NCBI RefSeq assembly: GCF_003752505.1
Contig: NZ_RKHO01000001.1
Coordinates: 3,472,001-3,536,000, forward strand
Direction: 5' to 3'
DNA length: 64,000 nucleotides
Origin: Nocardioides aurantiacus
GTDB taxonomy: Bacteria; Actinomycetota; Actinomycetes; Propionibacteriales; Nocardioidaceae
In this document: piece after piece, positions 18,315-26,675 of the stretch
Numbering within the stretch: the stretch's first letter is position 1
Layout: each line of letters opens with the position of its first letter
Translations under genes and position numbers: made by a program
Notes under the pieces: model-generated
The model's database searches: none
Seen by the model: the letters and a program-made list of their open reading frames with translations, nothing else
What the model was told of the DNA's origin: nothing

Positions 18315-19222
18315 CACAGCTCCCTCCATCCTTCGGGGCCCGCCGGCGGGCGCCAGCGCCCGGCCAGCCACCCTCGCTCCTGGCCCTGTCCGAACCACAG
18401 CATCTCCAGCCGACGTGCAGGACCGGCCAGCCGGGGGCTCCTCCCGCCCAGGCCGAAGCCGACCCGAACCACGGCGCGAGCGAGTCCCTCGGGCACGTGG
18501 CGCGGCTCCCGGCCCCCCAGCAGCCTGACGAGGCCCGCCACTGTAAGATCCTCGGCGGGCTGCAGCACGAACCGCGGCGGCGGGTCGCCTGTCAGCGTGA
18601 CGAAGGCGATCGCGTCACCCACGTTGACGACCTGCACCTGCGGGGTGGGGGACGCTCCCTCCCCCGCGACGCTCGCGATCGGTGAGGACACCAGGCGCCG
18701 CAGCAGCGCGGTGGTGGGGCGCCCCGCCCCGTGCACCGAGGTCGGGCGGAACACCGTGCCCGCGGGTCCGACCACCGCCTCACCCAGGGCCTTGCTGTGG
18801 GAGTAGGCGCTGAACGGGCGGGTGACCGGGGACTCGTCCAGACGGACTGCCCGTCCCTGCACCGCTGCCGAGCTGACGTGAACGAACCGGGGAGCCCCCT
18901 CTAGGCCCGATACAGCAGCGGTGACGAACGCCGGCAGCAGTGCGTTGGCACCATAGAGCGCGTCTGTCGCCACGCTGCTCGCCGTGGCTAGGCCGGCGGC
19001 GTTGACCACGGCATCGACGCCTCGGAGGCGGTCACTTAGCGCGTCCACGACCGATGCCGCAGCCCCGTGATGGACCGCCCGGAGAACGGCCTCGGCCGTC
19101 CGCGCCGAGGTCGTGAGACGGGGTGCCCGCACGTGCCGCACCCCGGCCCCGCGTCGGGTCAACGCCTCCACGACGGCCGACCCCACGAAGCCGGTGGCCC
19201 CCAGCACCGCCACCTCAGCCAC
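18311..19222 (-). CDS. NAD-dependent epimerase/dehydratase (extended SDR)
   Basis: A 303-residue protein with the N-terminal motif VLGATGFVGSAVVEAL and the catalytic pair in FSAYSHSKALGE near residue 155. It starts with GTG. It overlaps the WbuB-like gene upstream by eight bases and the CapF-type gene downstream by four. The C-terminal third is short and basic-rich, ending PEGWRELW. In fucosamine loci of Gram-negative bacteria a similar SDR (for example WbuV/WbpV or an epimerase near WbuB) modifies a lipid- or nucleotide-linked sugar; a C4-reductase or epimerase acting on a GlcNAc-type sugar is a reasonable guess. Substrate not determinable. Confidence 0.8.
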   Translation of the reverse strand: MAEVAVLGATGFVGSAVVEALTRRGAGVRHVRAPRLTTSARTAEAVLRAVHHGAAASVVDALSDRLRGVDAVVNAAGLATASSVATDALYGANALLPAFVTAAVSGLEGAPRFVHVSSAAVQGRAVRLDESPVTRPFSAYSHSKALGEAVVGPAGTVFRPTSVHGAGRPTTALLRRLVSSPIASVAGEGASPTPQVQVVNVGDAIAFVTLTGDPPPRFVLQPAEDLTVAGLVRLLGGREPRHVPEGLARAVVRVGFGLGGRSPRLAGPARRLEMLWFGQGQERGWLAGRWRPPAGPEGWRELW

Positions 19223-20462
19223 GCCTGCCCCCCTCCCCTCGACCGTTCACCGCGTCCTCCAGCATGCCCTCCAGGGCAGCCGCCCCCGAGCCGGCGCCCA
19301 GGTGCTCCAGGTAGTAGCGGCGGGCCTGTCGACCCAGCTCGTCGCGCCGGGCCGCGGACATGGAGGCAACCTCGACGAACGCCTGCGCCAGGGACGACAC
19401 GTCCTCTGGCGGCACCGTGAGCCCTCCGGCGTCACGGACCACGGTCGCGGCGTCCCCGGCCACGGCACAGACCACGAGGCGCTCGCAGGCGAAGGACGCC
19501 TGGACCTTGCTTGGGATCGTGCCGGAGAACAGCGGCAGGTTTTTCAGGGACACCACCTGCGAGGCGGCTTGCGCCATCAGGGTCGGCATCTGGCTCATCG
19601 GTCTCGGCCCCATGAAGACAACACGGTCCTCCACGCCGAGCGACGCCGCCAGCGCCCGCAGCCGCGGGACGGCGACCCCGTCCCCCACCAGCGCGAGAGC
19701 CACGGTCGGCCGGGACACGGCGGCCCGCGCCACGGCCCGAATTACGGTGTCGAGGCCCTGGACGTCGCCGATCCCTCCGGCGTACATCATCCAGGTGCGG
19801 GCCGGGTCGAGCTCGGGACGCGATGGCGGGAGGGCCGGTGCGAAGATATGCTCGTCGATCCAGTTCGGCACGCAACGGACTCGCGGGGCGCCACGCGCCT
19901 GCAGGGTGGCCGCCATGCTGGGGCTGATAGCGGCGACACCGTGGGCGCGTCGGTAGAGCGCAGCCAGCCCACGAGCGATCACACGCTCCGCCGCGTGGGC
20001 AACCCGCGGATCCCCGATGAAGCCGCTGGCGGTCACGCTCTCGGGCCACAGGTCCTGCACGTAGAGCACGAAGGGAACCCCCGCGGCACGGTGCAACCGA
20101 AGGCTCGCGAGTCCCACAGTCGCTGGCGTCAGGTAGGTGAGGCACACGTCGGCATCGCGGAGCCATCGCACGTGGGCGGTGGCGGACAGGGCGAACGACG
20201 TCAGGCTGGCGGCCCGCCGCCAGGCGGAGTCGTCGTGGCTCGGGACGTCCGGGACACGCATCAGCTGCAGTCCGTCGCGCGCCTCGCGCTGACGCCACGT
20301 CATCCTGTAGCCCGGATAGACCCGACCGTTGGGATAGCTGGGAAAGCCCGTCAGCACGCGCACGTCGTGACCGCGGCTCGCCAAGGCCCGTGCGATCGCG
20401 GTGGGGTGCGCCGCCGCGCCGGGCTCCGGCTCGTACCACTGGGTGACCATGCCAATCCTCAT
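19215..20462 (-). CDS. WbuB-like glycosyltransferase (GT4)
   Basis: A 415-residue GT-B enzyme with N-terminus MRIGMVTQWYEPEPGAAAHP, middle motif VPFVLYVQDLWPESVTASGF near residue 130 and donor-site motif PLFSGTIPSKVQASFAC near 305. The DLWPES and PSK signatures are those of the WbuB/WcaI-type GT4 group, which in enteric O-antigen loci transfers N-acetyl-L-fucosamine. With UDP-N-acetyl-L-fucosamine made by its operon neighbours, that donor is likely here too, but this is inference. The ATG at 20462 was chosen because the family N-terminus begins there; the frame continues upstream into the next gene. Confidence 0.87.
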   Translation of the reverse strand: MRIGMVTQWYEPEPGAAAHPTAIARALASRGHDVRVLTGFPSYPNGRVYPGYRMTWRQREARDGLQLMRVPDVPSHDDSAWRRAASLTSFALSATAHVRWLRDADVCLTYLTPATVGLASLRLHRAAGVPFVLYVQDLWPESVTASGFIGDPRVAHAAERVIARGLAALYRRAHGVAAISPSMAATLQARGAPRVRCVPNWIDEHIFAPALPPSRPELDPARTWMMYAGGIGDVQGLDTVIRAVARAAVSRPTVALALVGDGVAVPRLRALAASLGVEDRVVFMGPRPMSQMPTLMAQAASQVVSLKNLPLFSGTIPSKVQASFACERLVVCAVAGDAATVVRDAGGLTVPPEDVSSLAQAFVEVASMSAARRDELGRQARRYYLEHLGAGSGAAALEGMLEDAVNGRGEGGRRG

Positions 20463-20469
20463 CGCGAAC

Positions 20470-21453
20470 TCACCGGGGCACAACCCGTCCATGGAGCGCG
20501 CCGAGGAGCAGTGGCGTGACGAGGTAGCCCACCAGCACCGAGCAGACCAGGAACGCGGTAACGGGCAGGGGGACCTGCCGCCACCCGAGTGCGACCACCA
20601 CGCAGCACACCGCCGAGGCGAGGGCGACCCAAGCGCCGGTGCGCAGGTGGCCCCACCCGCGCTCGTCGACGACCCGCTGATAGACGTGACCCCGGTGAGC
20701 CGTTCCAAGGGCGTCGCCCCGGCGGACGATCTTCACGATGACCCAGCCCGTGTCCGCGAGGTAGACCAGCAGGGGAGCAACGGCAACGGCTCCCGGGACG
20801 CCCTCACCCCAGGCCAGGACGGTGCAGCCGGCGATGACGGCCCCCAGGCCGTAGCTGCCGACGTCGCCCAGGAACACCGCACCGGCCGCGTTCCAGGGGA
20901 GGAAGCCGACTGCGGCACCGATCAGTGCCCCCCCTAGGACCAGAAGTGCCGGGACGGCCTCGGTGTGGCCCAGCCAGCCGAACCAAACCCCGGCCACGGC
21001 CGCGTGGAGCGCAGAGATGCCGTTGATCCCGTCCATGAAGTTGAACGCGTTGACATACGCCGCGAACCCCAAGGAGCCCAAGACCACGAAGGCGGGCCAC
21101 CACGGCTCAACACCCGCCACCCAGCTGGCGGTGCCCGCCACGAGCACCCCCCCGACGACCTGCGCCACTAGGCGGGTGCGGGGCGGAAGCGGGGAGCGGT
21201 CGTCCGTCAGGCCGACAAGGGCTAGCAGAACCGCCACCAGCAAGACCATGGTCGACCCGGTGTCACCGGTCAGGACCAAACCCACCGGGACCAGGACCAG
21301 CATGACCGGCAGTCCCCCACCACGCGGGACGACCCGGTCATGGGAGGACCGATTGTTGGGTCGGTCCAGCAGCCGGGCACGCCGCAGCAGCGGGACGGAC
21401 ACGCCGGTGAGTACACCGGTGCCCACCAGTGTCAGCAGGAGGCTCTCACGCAC
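20470..21453 (-). CDS. Undecaprenyl-phosphate sugar-1-phosphate transferase (WecA/WbpL/WbcO family)
   Basis: A 327-residue polytopic member of the polyprenyl-phosphate N-acetylhexosamine-1-phosphate transferase family. It has LVGLTDDRSPLPPRTRL near residues 79-95 (catalytic DD), NAFNFMDGINGISA near 138-151, FLGDVGSYGLG near 195 and a cytoplasmic HRGHVYQR near 255. It would load the first sugar phosphate onto undecaprenyl phosphate and so start repeat-unit assembly. It is the only initiating transferase visible in this locus. The start is GTG; it overlaps the CapE-type gene by eight bases. WbpL-type members use UDP-FucNAc or UDP-QuiNAc, which fits the neighbouring pathway. Confidence 0.9.
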   Translation of the reverse strand: MRESLLLTLVGTGVLTGVSVPLLRRARLLDRPNNRSSHDRVVPRGGGLPVMLVLVPVGLVLTGDTGSTMVLLVAVLLALVGLTDDRSPLPPRTRLVAQVVGGVLVAGTASWVAGVEPWWPAFVVLGSLGFAAYVNAFNFMDGINGISALHAAVAGVWFGWLGHTEAVPALLVLGGALIGAAVGFLPWNAAGAVFLGDVGSYGLGAVIAGCTVLAWGEGVPGAVAVAPLLVYLADTGWVIVKIVRRGDALGTAHRGHVYQRVVDERGWGHLRTGAWVALASAVCCVVVALGWRQVPLPVTAFLVCSVLVGYLVTPLLLGALHGRVVPR

Positions 21454-22474
21454 CGTGCGCTACCAGCTGCCGGAACCGGGGCAGCTCGGCCAGGACAGCA
21501 CCGACCTCCTCGACACCCAGCCTGGTGGTGTTATGCGAGTGGTAGGCCTCCGTCGCGACGCGGCGATCGCCCTCGTCGAAATATTCCCCGTAGTTGAGGT
21601 CACGCGCGTCAACGGGTACCCGGTAGTAATCGCCCTGATCCTCCGCCCGGGTGAGCTCCTCCTCGGTCGCCAGGGTTTCGAACAGCTTCTCGCCATGACG
21701 GGTGCCGATCATTTGGACGTCCGGCTCGACGCCGACAGCGCGCGCGACCGCCGTCGCCAGGTCGGCGATCGTGCTCGCCGGAGCCTTCCGGATGAACAGG
21801 TCCCCGGGCCGGGCGTACTCAAAGGCATGCTCCACGAGGGCGACAGCCTCTTCGAGCGACATCAGGAACCGCGTCATGTCGGGATTCGTGACCGTCATCG
21901 GTGTGCCGGCCCGAGCCTGCTCAATAAAGAGCGGGATCACTGAGCCCCGGGACATCATCACGTTGCCGTACCGCACGGTCGAGACCGTGGTGCGCGCCGT
22001 GGGGTTGTTGCGCGCGAAGGCCTGCGCGACCTTCTCCATCATCGCCTTACTCATGCCCATGGCGTTGACAGGGTATGCCGCCTTGTCCGTCCCGAGGCAC
22101 ACCACGGAGCGGACGCCGTTGGCGTTGGCGGCCTCGATGACGTGGGAACTGCCGATGACGTTGGTCTGCACAGCCTCCATGGGGAAGAACTCGCAGGAGG
22201 GGACCTGCTTGAGCGCGGCGGCGTGGAACACCAGGTCGACGCCTCGGGTAGCACGGTCAACGCTGTCGTAGCTGCGGACGTCGCCAAGGTAGAAGCGGAC
22301 CCGGGGATCGTCGAGGGCTGCGCGCATCTCGTGCTGCTTCAGCTCGTCGCGGCTGAGGACGCGGATCTCGATGTCGTCGGCCCGGTCCAGCAGCCGTCGG
22401 ACCATGGTGGAGCCGAACGATCCCGTGCCTCCTGTCACGAGCACGACACTGCCGCTCGGCAGGGAGAAGGTCAT
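21446..22474 (-). CDS. UDP-GlcNAc 4,6-dehydratase (5-inverting), CapE/FnlA type
   Basis: A 342-residue SDR with GGTGSFGSTMVRRLL near residues 15-29 and the segment DKAAYPVNAMGMSKAMMEK near 130-148, where Met occupies the usual Tyr position, as in CapE-type enzymes. The tail RQLVAHGA is at the C-terminus. It would dehydrate UDP-GlcNAc and invert C5, the first step to UDP-N-acetyl-L-fucosamine, followed by the CapF- and CapG-type products downstream. The ATG at 22474 is preceded by GGGACC. It heads the minus-strand run of seven overlapping or closely spaced genes down to 16084, so expression is probably set from the region just above 22474. Confidence 0.92.
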   Translation of the reverse strand: MTFSLPSGSVVLVTGGTGSFGSTMVRRLLDRADDIEIRVLSRDELKQHEMRAALDDPRVRFYLGDVRSYDSVDRATRGVDLVFHAAALKQVPSCEFFPMEAVQTNVIGSSHVIEAANANGVRSVVCLGTDKAAYPVNAMGMSKAMMEKVAQAFARNNPTARTTVSTVRYGNVMMSRGSVIPLFIEQARAGTPMTVTNPDMTRFLMSLEEAVALVEHAFEYARPGDLFIRKAPASTIADLATAVARAVGVEPDVQMIGTRHGEKLFETLATEEELTRAEDQGDYYRVPVDARDLNYGEYFDEGDRRVATEAYHSHNTTRLGVEEVGAVLAELPRFRQLVAHGA

Positions 22475-22620
22475 GCCAGGTCCGTCCCGTCGGGGTAGCG
22501 GTCAGGGGTTGGGCGCCTGACTCCGGTTGGTTTGCTCGACATCACGGCCAAAGCCCACCGCACGATACCGATACAAAACACGGATCGGCGCCGGACCCGC
22601 TCGGGACGGCATGATCTGGC

Positions 22621-22971
22621 TCACCCGACGCGGCCGAAGTCGTCCTCGTGGCGACAGATGTCGTCCTCACCGGTGTAGGCGCCGTGCTGGACCTCGACGA
22701 TGACGAGCTCCTCCTTGCCCTCGTTGGCGAGGCGGTGCCGCGCACCGAGGGGCACGTCGACGGAGTGGCCGGGACCGGCGATGATCGTCTGGTCGTCGAT
22801 CACGCAGGTCGCGACCCCGAAGACGACCACCCAGTGCTCCGAACGGTGCTCGTGGGTCTGCAACGACAGGCGATGCCCGGGCGTGACGTGGATCCGCTTG
22901 ATCTTGTAGCCGGGCGCGACGTCGATGACGTGCCACGACCCCCAGGGCCGGTCCTCGGATTCCAGTGCCAT
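22621..22971 (-). CDS. Stand-alone cupin, mannose-6-phosphate isomerase type II C-terminal domain
   Basis: A 116-residue protein equal to the isomerase half of bifunctional ManC/AlgA proteins. It has RPWGSWHVID at residues 7-16, KRIHVTPGHRLSLQTHEHRSEHWVVVFG near 25-52 with the metal-binding His-rich motif, and PLGARHRLAN near 75. Stand-alone versions are predicted to interconvert fructose-6-phosphate and mannose-6-phosphate or to act on a related sugar. The ATG is preceded by GAGGCGCAC. It lies upstream of the fucosamine operon with a 146-base gap that contains no gene. Whether it is part of the same transcript is unclear. Confidence 0.87.
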   Translation of the reverse strand: MALESEDRPWGSWHVIDVAPGYKIKRIHVTPGHRLSLQTHEHRSEHWVVVFGVATCVIDDQTIIAGPGHSVDVPLGARHRLANEGKEELVIVEVQHGAYTGEDDICRHEDDFGRVG

Positions 22972-23087
22972 GTGCGCCTCGTCCCGTCCGTGCCGCGCTC
23001 TCCCGTGGAGCTCCGTGCGTCAGCGATTCTCGCGCACGACCTGCCCGCGACCGAATCGGGTCTCAGCAGCGGGGCGACCGGTCTGGA

Positions 23088-24080
23088 TCAGCGCAGCGGC
23101 CGGACGTGCAGCCCGACCTCGGGGTCGACGACGACCTCCTGCATGGCCGGGAGGCCGTCCGCGTCGAGCTGGGCGTCGACCGGCACGTTGCGCTTGAGCA
23201 GCGCGAGCGCGATCGGCCCGAGCTCGTGGTGGCGGGCGGAGGTGCCGACGAAGCCGACCTCGCGCTCCCCCAGGACCACCGGCGCGCCGGCCTGGGGCAG
23301 CCGGTTGTCGGAGCCGTCGAGGTGGAGCATCGTCAGGCGGCGGGGCGGGCGGCCGAGGGTGTGGACGCGCGCCACCGTCTCCTGACCGCGGTAGCAGCCC
23401 TTGCCGAGGTGCACGGCCGAGGGGATCCAGCCGACCTCGTTGGGGATGGTGCGGTGGTCGGTGTCCTGCCCGAAGCGGGGCTCGCCGCGCTCGATGCGCA
23501 GCGCCTCGTAGGCCCAGGTGCCGCAGGCGGGGCCGGCCGCGGCGGCGTACGCCTCGAGGTCGGTGCGGGGGAAGACGTCGTACTTGCCCGAGGTCGGGGT
23601 CCCCGCAGACGGGTCGGCGCCCACCGGGCGCCAGGCGACGGCGAGCTCGTCGGTGAGGTCCTCGACCTCGACGCGCATCATGAACCGCATCCGGTCCAGG
23701 AACGCCGCGAGCGCAGCGGCCTGGCCGGGCTCGGTGTGGGCGGTGAACGCCTCCCCGTCGTCGACGCCGTGCATCGCGTGCTCGACGTGACCCTGGGGCG
23801 AGAGGACGAGGGCAGACGTGGGGACGCCGGGGGCGAGCCCCTCGAAGTACTGCGTGGTCAGGGAGTGCAGGTAGGTCAGCCGGTCGGGTCCGCTGACCCG
23901 GAGGACACCGCGGTGGGACAGGTCGACGAACCCGTCGCCGGAGACCAGGGTGCGCTGCTCGCCGTTGAACGAGCCGTAGTGCGCCGCGACCGGGGCGTCG
24001 ACACCGTCACCGGAGACCGCGCCGGGCAGGGACAGCAGTGCGCTGCGGGCGGGAGCAGGGGCGGCGGGCTGGTCGGTCAT
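23088..24080 (-). CDS. ygfZ: Folate-binding iron-sulfur cluster repair protein YgfZ
   Basis: A 330-residue member of the GcvT-like YgfZ/COG0354 family, with the diagnostic KGCYRGQE motif near residue 227. These proteins bind tetrahydrofolate and help maintain certain iron-sulfur enzymes. The N-terminal half carries the GcvT-like fold (VDLSHRGVLRVSGPDRLTYLHSLTT near residues 48-72). It starts 21 bases after the stop of the Fur-family gene on the same strand, so the two are probably co-transcribed. Length and motif are normal for the actinobacterial form. Confidence 0.93.
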   Translation of the reverse strand: MTDQPAAPAPARSALLSLPGAVSGDGVDAPVAAHYGSFNGEQRTLVSGDGFVDLSHRGVLRVSGPDRLTYLHSLTTQYFEGLAPGVPTSALVLSPQGHVEHAMHGVDDGEAFTAHTEPGQAAALAAFLDRMRFMMRVEVEDLTDELAVAWRPVGADPSAGTPTSGKYDVFPRTDLEAYAAAAGPACGTWAYEALRIERGEPRFGQDTDHRTIPNEVGWIPSAVHLGKGCYRGQETVARVHTLGRPPRRLTMLHLDGSDNRLPQAGAPVVLGEREVGFVGTSARHHELGPIALALLKRNVPVDAQLDADGLPAMQEVVVDPEVGLHVRPLR

Positions 24081-24101
24081 GGGTCCAGTGTCCCTCGCGG
24101 C

Positions 24102-24524
24102 TCAACGGGTGGGCTGGGCGGTGCAGGTGGCGCAGGTGCCGAAGACGGTGAGGTGGCCGTAGTCGGGGGCGAAGCCGTGTCGCTCGGCGAGGGGCGCGAG
24201 GGACTGCTCGACCTCCTCGCGACCGATGCTGGTCGTCTGACCGCACGAGCGGCAGACGAGGTGGGCGTGCTCGTGACCGGTCGCGGAGTGGTAGGTCGGT
24301 GCGCGGTCGGTCAGGTGGGCGTGGCGGATCAGGCCGAGGTCGTCGAGCAGCTCCAGCGTGCGGTAGACCGTGGAGAGGTTGACCGAGTCGGAGTGGCGGC
24401 GTACCTCCGCGTGGACCTCGTCGGGAGTGGCGTGGCCGAGCTCCTCGACGGCGCGCAGCACCATCTCGCGCTGCGGGGTGAGCCGGTGACCGCTCGCCCG
24501 GAGCAGGTCCTGCCACTCGGTCAC
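24102..24524 (-). CDS. Fur-family metal-responsive transcriptional regulator
   Basis: A 140-residue protein with the Fur winged helix (RLTPQREMVLRAVEEL, then VNLSTVYRTLELLDDLGLI) and a C-terminal metal-binding half. The visible ligands are HEHAHLVCRSCG near residues 83-94 and CATC near 131-134, a four-cysteine structural zinc site. Which metal or signal it senses (Fe, Zn, Mn or peroxide) cannot be read with confidence. It starts with GTG and sits between the nitrobindin gene (13 bases upstream) and ygfZ, a common actinobacterial grouping linked to iron and Fe-S homeostasis. Confidence 0.92.
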   Translation of the reverse strand: MTEWQDLLRASGHRLTPQREMVLRAVEELGHATPDEVHAEVRRHSDSVNLSTVYRTLELLDDLGLIRHAHLTDRAPTYHSATGHEHAHLVCRSCGQTTSIGREEVEQSLAPLAERHGFAPDYGHLTVFGTCATCTAQPTR

Positions 24525-24537
24525 GACGAGCCTGCGT

Positions 24538-25038
24538 TCACTGACGCTTCAGCTGGGCGTGGGAGTGGGGCTGGAGGGGCTGACCCATGGCGGCCATGTC
24601 GTAGGCGTACATCAGGTCGCCGTTGACGTAGCCGTAGAGCCGCTTGCCGCCGACGTACTCCTTGGCGGTAGCGGTGCGTACGACGGCGTCGGTGGTGACC
24701 TCGAAGCGGGGCTGCTCGGCGTGGACCTCGCCGATGTAGGTCTCCACGAAGCCGGTGTTGTGGGCGAGCAGGAACTCCAGCGAACCGTCCTCCTGGGGCC
24801 GGATGAACCCGGTCTCCTGGGCCGCCTCACGCACGTGGTTGCCGTCGGCGTCGACGATCCAGGCGCGCGACATGTAGTGGATGAACGGGCGGCCGTCCTG
24901 CTGGAAGATCAGCTCCTGGCCGAACTGGAACGGCTCGATCGTGGGGTACTCCCCGTGCCCGTTGCCGGCCCAGGTGCCCAGCATCCACGCCAACCGGGCG
25001 CACTGGGGGTGGATGTTGTCGGGGATCTCGAACGGCAT
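24538..25038 (-). CDS. Nitrobindin-like heme-binding protein (peroxynitrite isomerase, FABP-like)
   Basis: A 166-residue beta-barrel protein with the signature GTWAGNGHGEYPTI near residues 21-34, found in nitrobindins. It also has a C-terminal half that carries the candidate proximal His (QPHSHAQLKR near 156-165). Actinobacterial homologues bind ferric heme b and scavenge or isomerise peroxynitrite. It is co-directional with the Fur-family gene and ygfZ, consistent with a small iron/redox unit. Assignment rests on motif and length; catalysis was not tested by anything visible here. Confidence 0.9.
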   Translation of the reverse strand: MPFEIPDNIHPQCARLAWMLGTWAGNGHGEYPTIEPFQFGQELIFQQDGRPFIHYMSRAWIVDADGNHVREAAQETGFIRPQEDGSLEFLLAHNTGFVETYIGEVHAEQPRFEVTTDAVVRTATAKEYVGGKRLYGYVNGDLMYAYDMAAMGQPLQPHSHAQLKRQ

Positions 25039-25124
25039 GCGGGGCCCTCTCGCGGGGGTCGGGGACGACGCCCGAGTCTAGGCCCGTCATGGTCCTCCTC
25101 GGGCTCCTCGGTCCGTCACCGACC

Positions 25125-25604
25125 TCAGCCGACGTCGACGGGCTCGGGATCCAGGGAGTCGACGTCGTCGCGGCTGCCGTCGACGCAGCCGCCGCTCACC
25201 TCCACCACGACCTGGTCGTCCTCCGCGACGGAGGGGCGCGCGCCGACCCGCACGCCGTCGCGCTCCAGGTTGACCGACGCGTCACCCTCGTCGGTGACCT
25301 CCCAGCCGTCCTCGCCCAGCCGCTCCCCCACGGCGCGGACGAGCGCGACCGGGTCGCCCTGCGCGCGCAGGCCGAGCGAGGCGGCGTACTCCACGCGGTC
25401 GGAGCTGCCGGCGCTGCACACCGACCACTGCCCGGCGGCGTCGACGAGCTCGGCGGTGCCGCCCAGCGACGACGCGACGTCCTCGACGCCGGCGCGCACC
25501 GTCCGACGGGAGTCCTGGAGGCCCTCGGCCGGGTCGCCACCGCACCCGGTGAGGAGTGCGGCGAGCACCGTCACCGCGAGCAGGGGGGTCCGCACCACGC
25601 TCAC
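25125..25604 (-). CDS. Small lipoprotein, third of a tandem paralogous trio
   Basis: A 159-residue predicted lipoprotein with lipobox LLTGC at residues 17-21 and a mature part of about 138 residues. The mature part shares with its two neighbours the order: N-terminal helix (EDVASSL), a CS/CR-x-Y patch (VCSAGSSDRVEYAAS), LGEDGWEVTDE, and a near C-terminal Cys in GGCVDG. It lacks the CRSEP motif of the other two but keeps the cysteine, so a conserved disulfide with the later Cys is likely. The GTG at 25604 overlaps the preceding stop (GTGA) and gives a proper signal peptide; frames upstream are not signal-like. Function unknown. Confidence 0.8.
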   Translation of the reverse strand: MSVVRTPLLAVTVLAALLTGCGGDPAEGLQDSRRTVRAGVEDVASSLGGTAELVDAAGQWSVCSAGSSDRVEYAASLGLRAQGDPVALVRAVGERLGEDGWEVTDEGDASVNLERDGVRVGARPSVAEDDQVVVEVSGGCVDGSRDDVDSLDPEPVDVG

Positions 25605-26161
25605 CGGACCGGGATGGTCTCGGTCTCGCCCAGCAGGGCGTCGGTCTCGTCGGAGTCGGCGTCGATGCACGCGCCGTTGCCGTCGAAGGCGATCACCTGC
25701 TGCCCTCCCCGCGTGGTCTGGCCGATGCTGATCGTGGTGCCGTCCCGCTCGGCGGCGACGACCGTGCGCTCCCCCGCGGTGATGGTCCAGCCGTCCGACT
25801 CCAGTGCCGTGCGCACCTTCGCCAGCCGGGGCTCGGCCGGTCCGTCGTCGAGGGCCGCGGACGCCCCGCCGGCGACGTACTTCAGGCCGGGCGAGGGCTC
25901 GGAGCGACAGGTGCGGTAGGCGCCGGTCAGCTCCTCCATCTCGATCCCGACCGACCCCAGCGTCTGCGCGACGTCCTGGACGAGCGACTGCAGGTCGGCG
26001 CGGGACGTCTCCAACGACGTCATCGCCCCCTCCGCCGAGCCCGAGCCGCCACAGCCCGCGGTGCCGGCGACCACTGTCGCCACCGCGACGAGGAGGGCAC
26101 GCGAGGAGAGGGCGCCAGCACCGTCACGACGGAGGCGGCCTGGGGCAGGCATCGGGCTCAC
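25601..26161 (-). CDS. Small lipoprotein, second of a tandem paralogous trio
   Basis: About 186 residues, with a lipobox GTAGC ending at residue 37 from the GTG start at 26161; an ATG three codons later is equally possible. The mature part has the shared motif TCRSEPSPGLKYVAG, the LESDGWTITAGERTVVAAERDG core and a late Cys in NGACIDAD. It overlaps the first lipoprotein gene by four bases and the third by four. The two conserved cysteines in an exported domain suggest one disulfide. As part of the operon encoding a WXG/alpha-beta-hydrolase protein, an immunity or accessory function at the membrane surface is possible but unproven. Confidence 0.8.
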   Translation of the reverse strand: MSPMPAPGRLRRDGAGALSSRALLVAVATVVAGTAGCGGSGSAEGAMTSLETSRADLQSLVQDVAQTLGSVGIEMEELTGAYRTCRSEPSPGLKYVAGGASAALDDGPAEPRLAKVRTALESDGWTITAGERTVVAAERDGTTISIGQTTRGGQQVIAFDGNGACIDADSDETDALLGETETIPVR

Positions 26162-26667
26162 CCGAGGTCGACGTCCTCTTGCCTGCGCAGCGGCACGTCC
26201 GCGCCGTCCGCAGGCAGGTCGACGCACTCGCCCGTCACCGCCAGCGCGACCGCGCCCTCCTCGCGGGATTCCCCCGCCACAGCACGAAGACCCTCGCGGC
26301 GGAAGCTCGCCCCGTCCGCCGAGGGCCCGGAGAGCACCTCCCACCGGTCGCGCTCCATCACCTCGGCCAGACGCCGCACCTGCGCGGCGGCATCTCCGTC
26401 GCCTCGAGCCGTGATCCCGATGCGGTACGCCACGCCAGGGGCGGGCTCGCTGCGGCAGGTGACGTACTCGCCGCGGGCCGACGCGGGCTCGAAGCCCGCC
26501 TCGCGCAGCCGCTGGGCCGTCCTCTGCGCCACGCCGGTGGTGTCGGCCCGGGCCTGCTCGGGCGAGACCGTCGACGCGCCCTCGTCATCCCGGGCGCCGC
26601 CGCACGCAGTGACGCCGGCCAGCGCGACGAAGAGGCCGACCGCGGTCAGGACGAGGGTGCTTCGCAT
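26158..26667 (-). CDS. Small lipoprotein, first of a tandem paralogous trio
   Basis: A 169-residue predicted lipoprotein with lipobox GVTAC ending at residue 22. It is followed by a helix (EQARADTTGVAQRTAQRLRE), the CRSEPAPGVAYRIG motif near residues 70-83, MERDRWEVLSG near 104 and a late cysteine in TGECVDL. It follows the alpha/beta-hydrolase gene after eight bases, so it is in the same transcript. The three adjacent lipoproteins share architecture but are diverged, the pattern expected of duplicated immunity or binding proteins. No family name recognised. Confidence 0.82.
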   Translation of the reverse strand: MRSTLVLTAVGLFVALAGVTACGGARDDEGASTVSPEQARADTTGVAQRTAQRLREAGFEPASARGEYVTCRSEPAPGVAYRIGITARGDGDAAAQVRRLAEVMERDRWEVLSGPSADGASFRREGLRAVAGESREEGAVALAVTGECVDLPADGADVPLRRQEDVDLG

Positions 26668-26675
26668 CGCTGCTC

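Noticed and set aside
22965-24626. Long plus-strand frame opposite ygfZ and the Fur-family gene
   Set aside because: The minus strand carries unmistakable YgfZ and Fur motifs; the plus frame has low-complexity Gly/Val/Arg composition.
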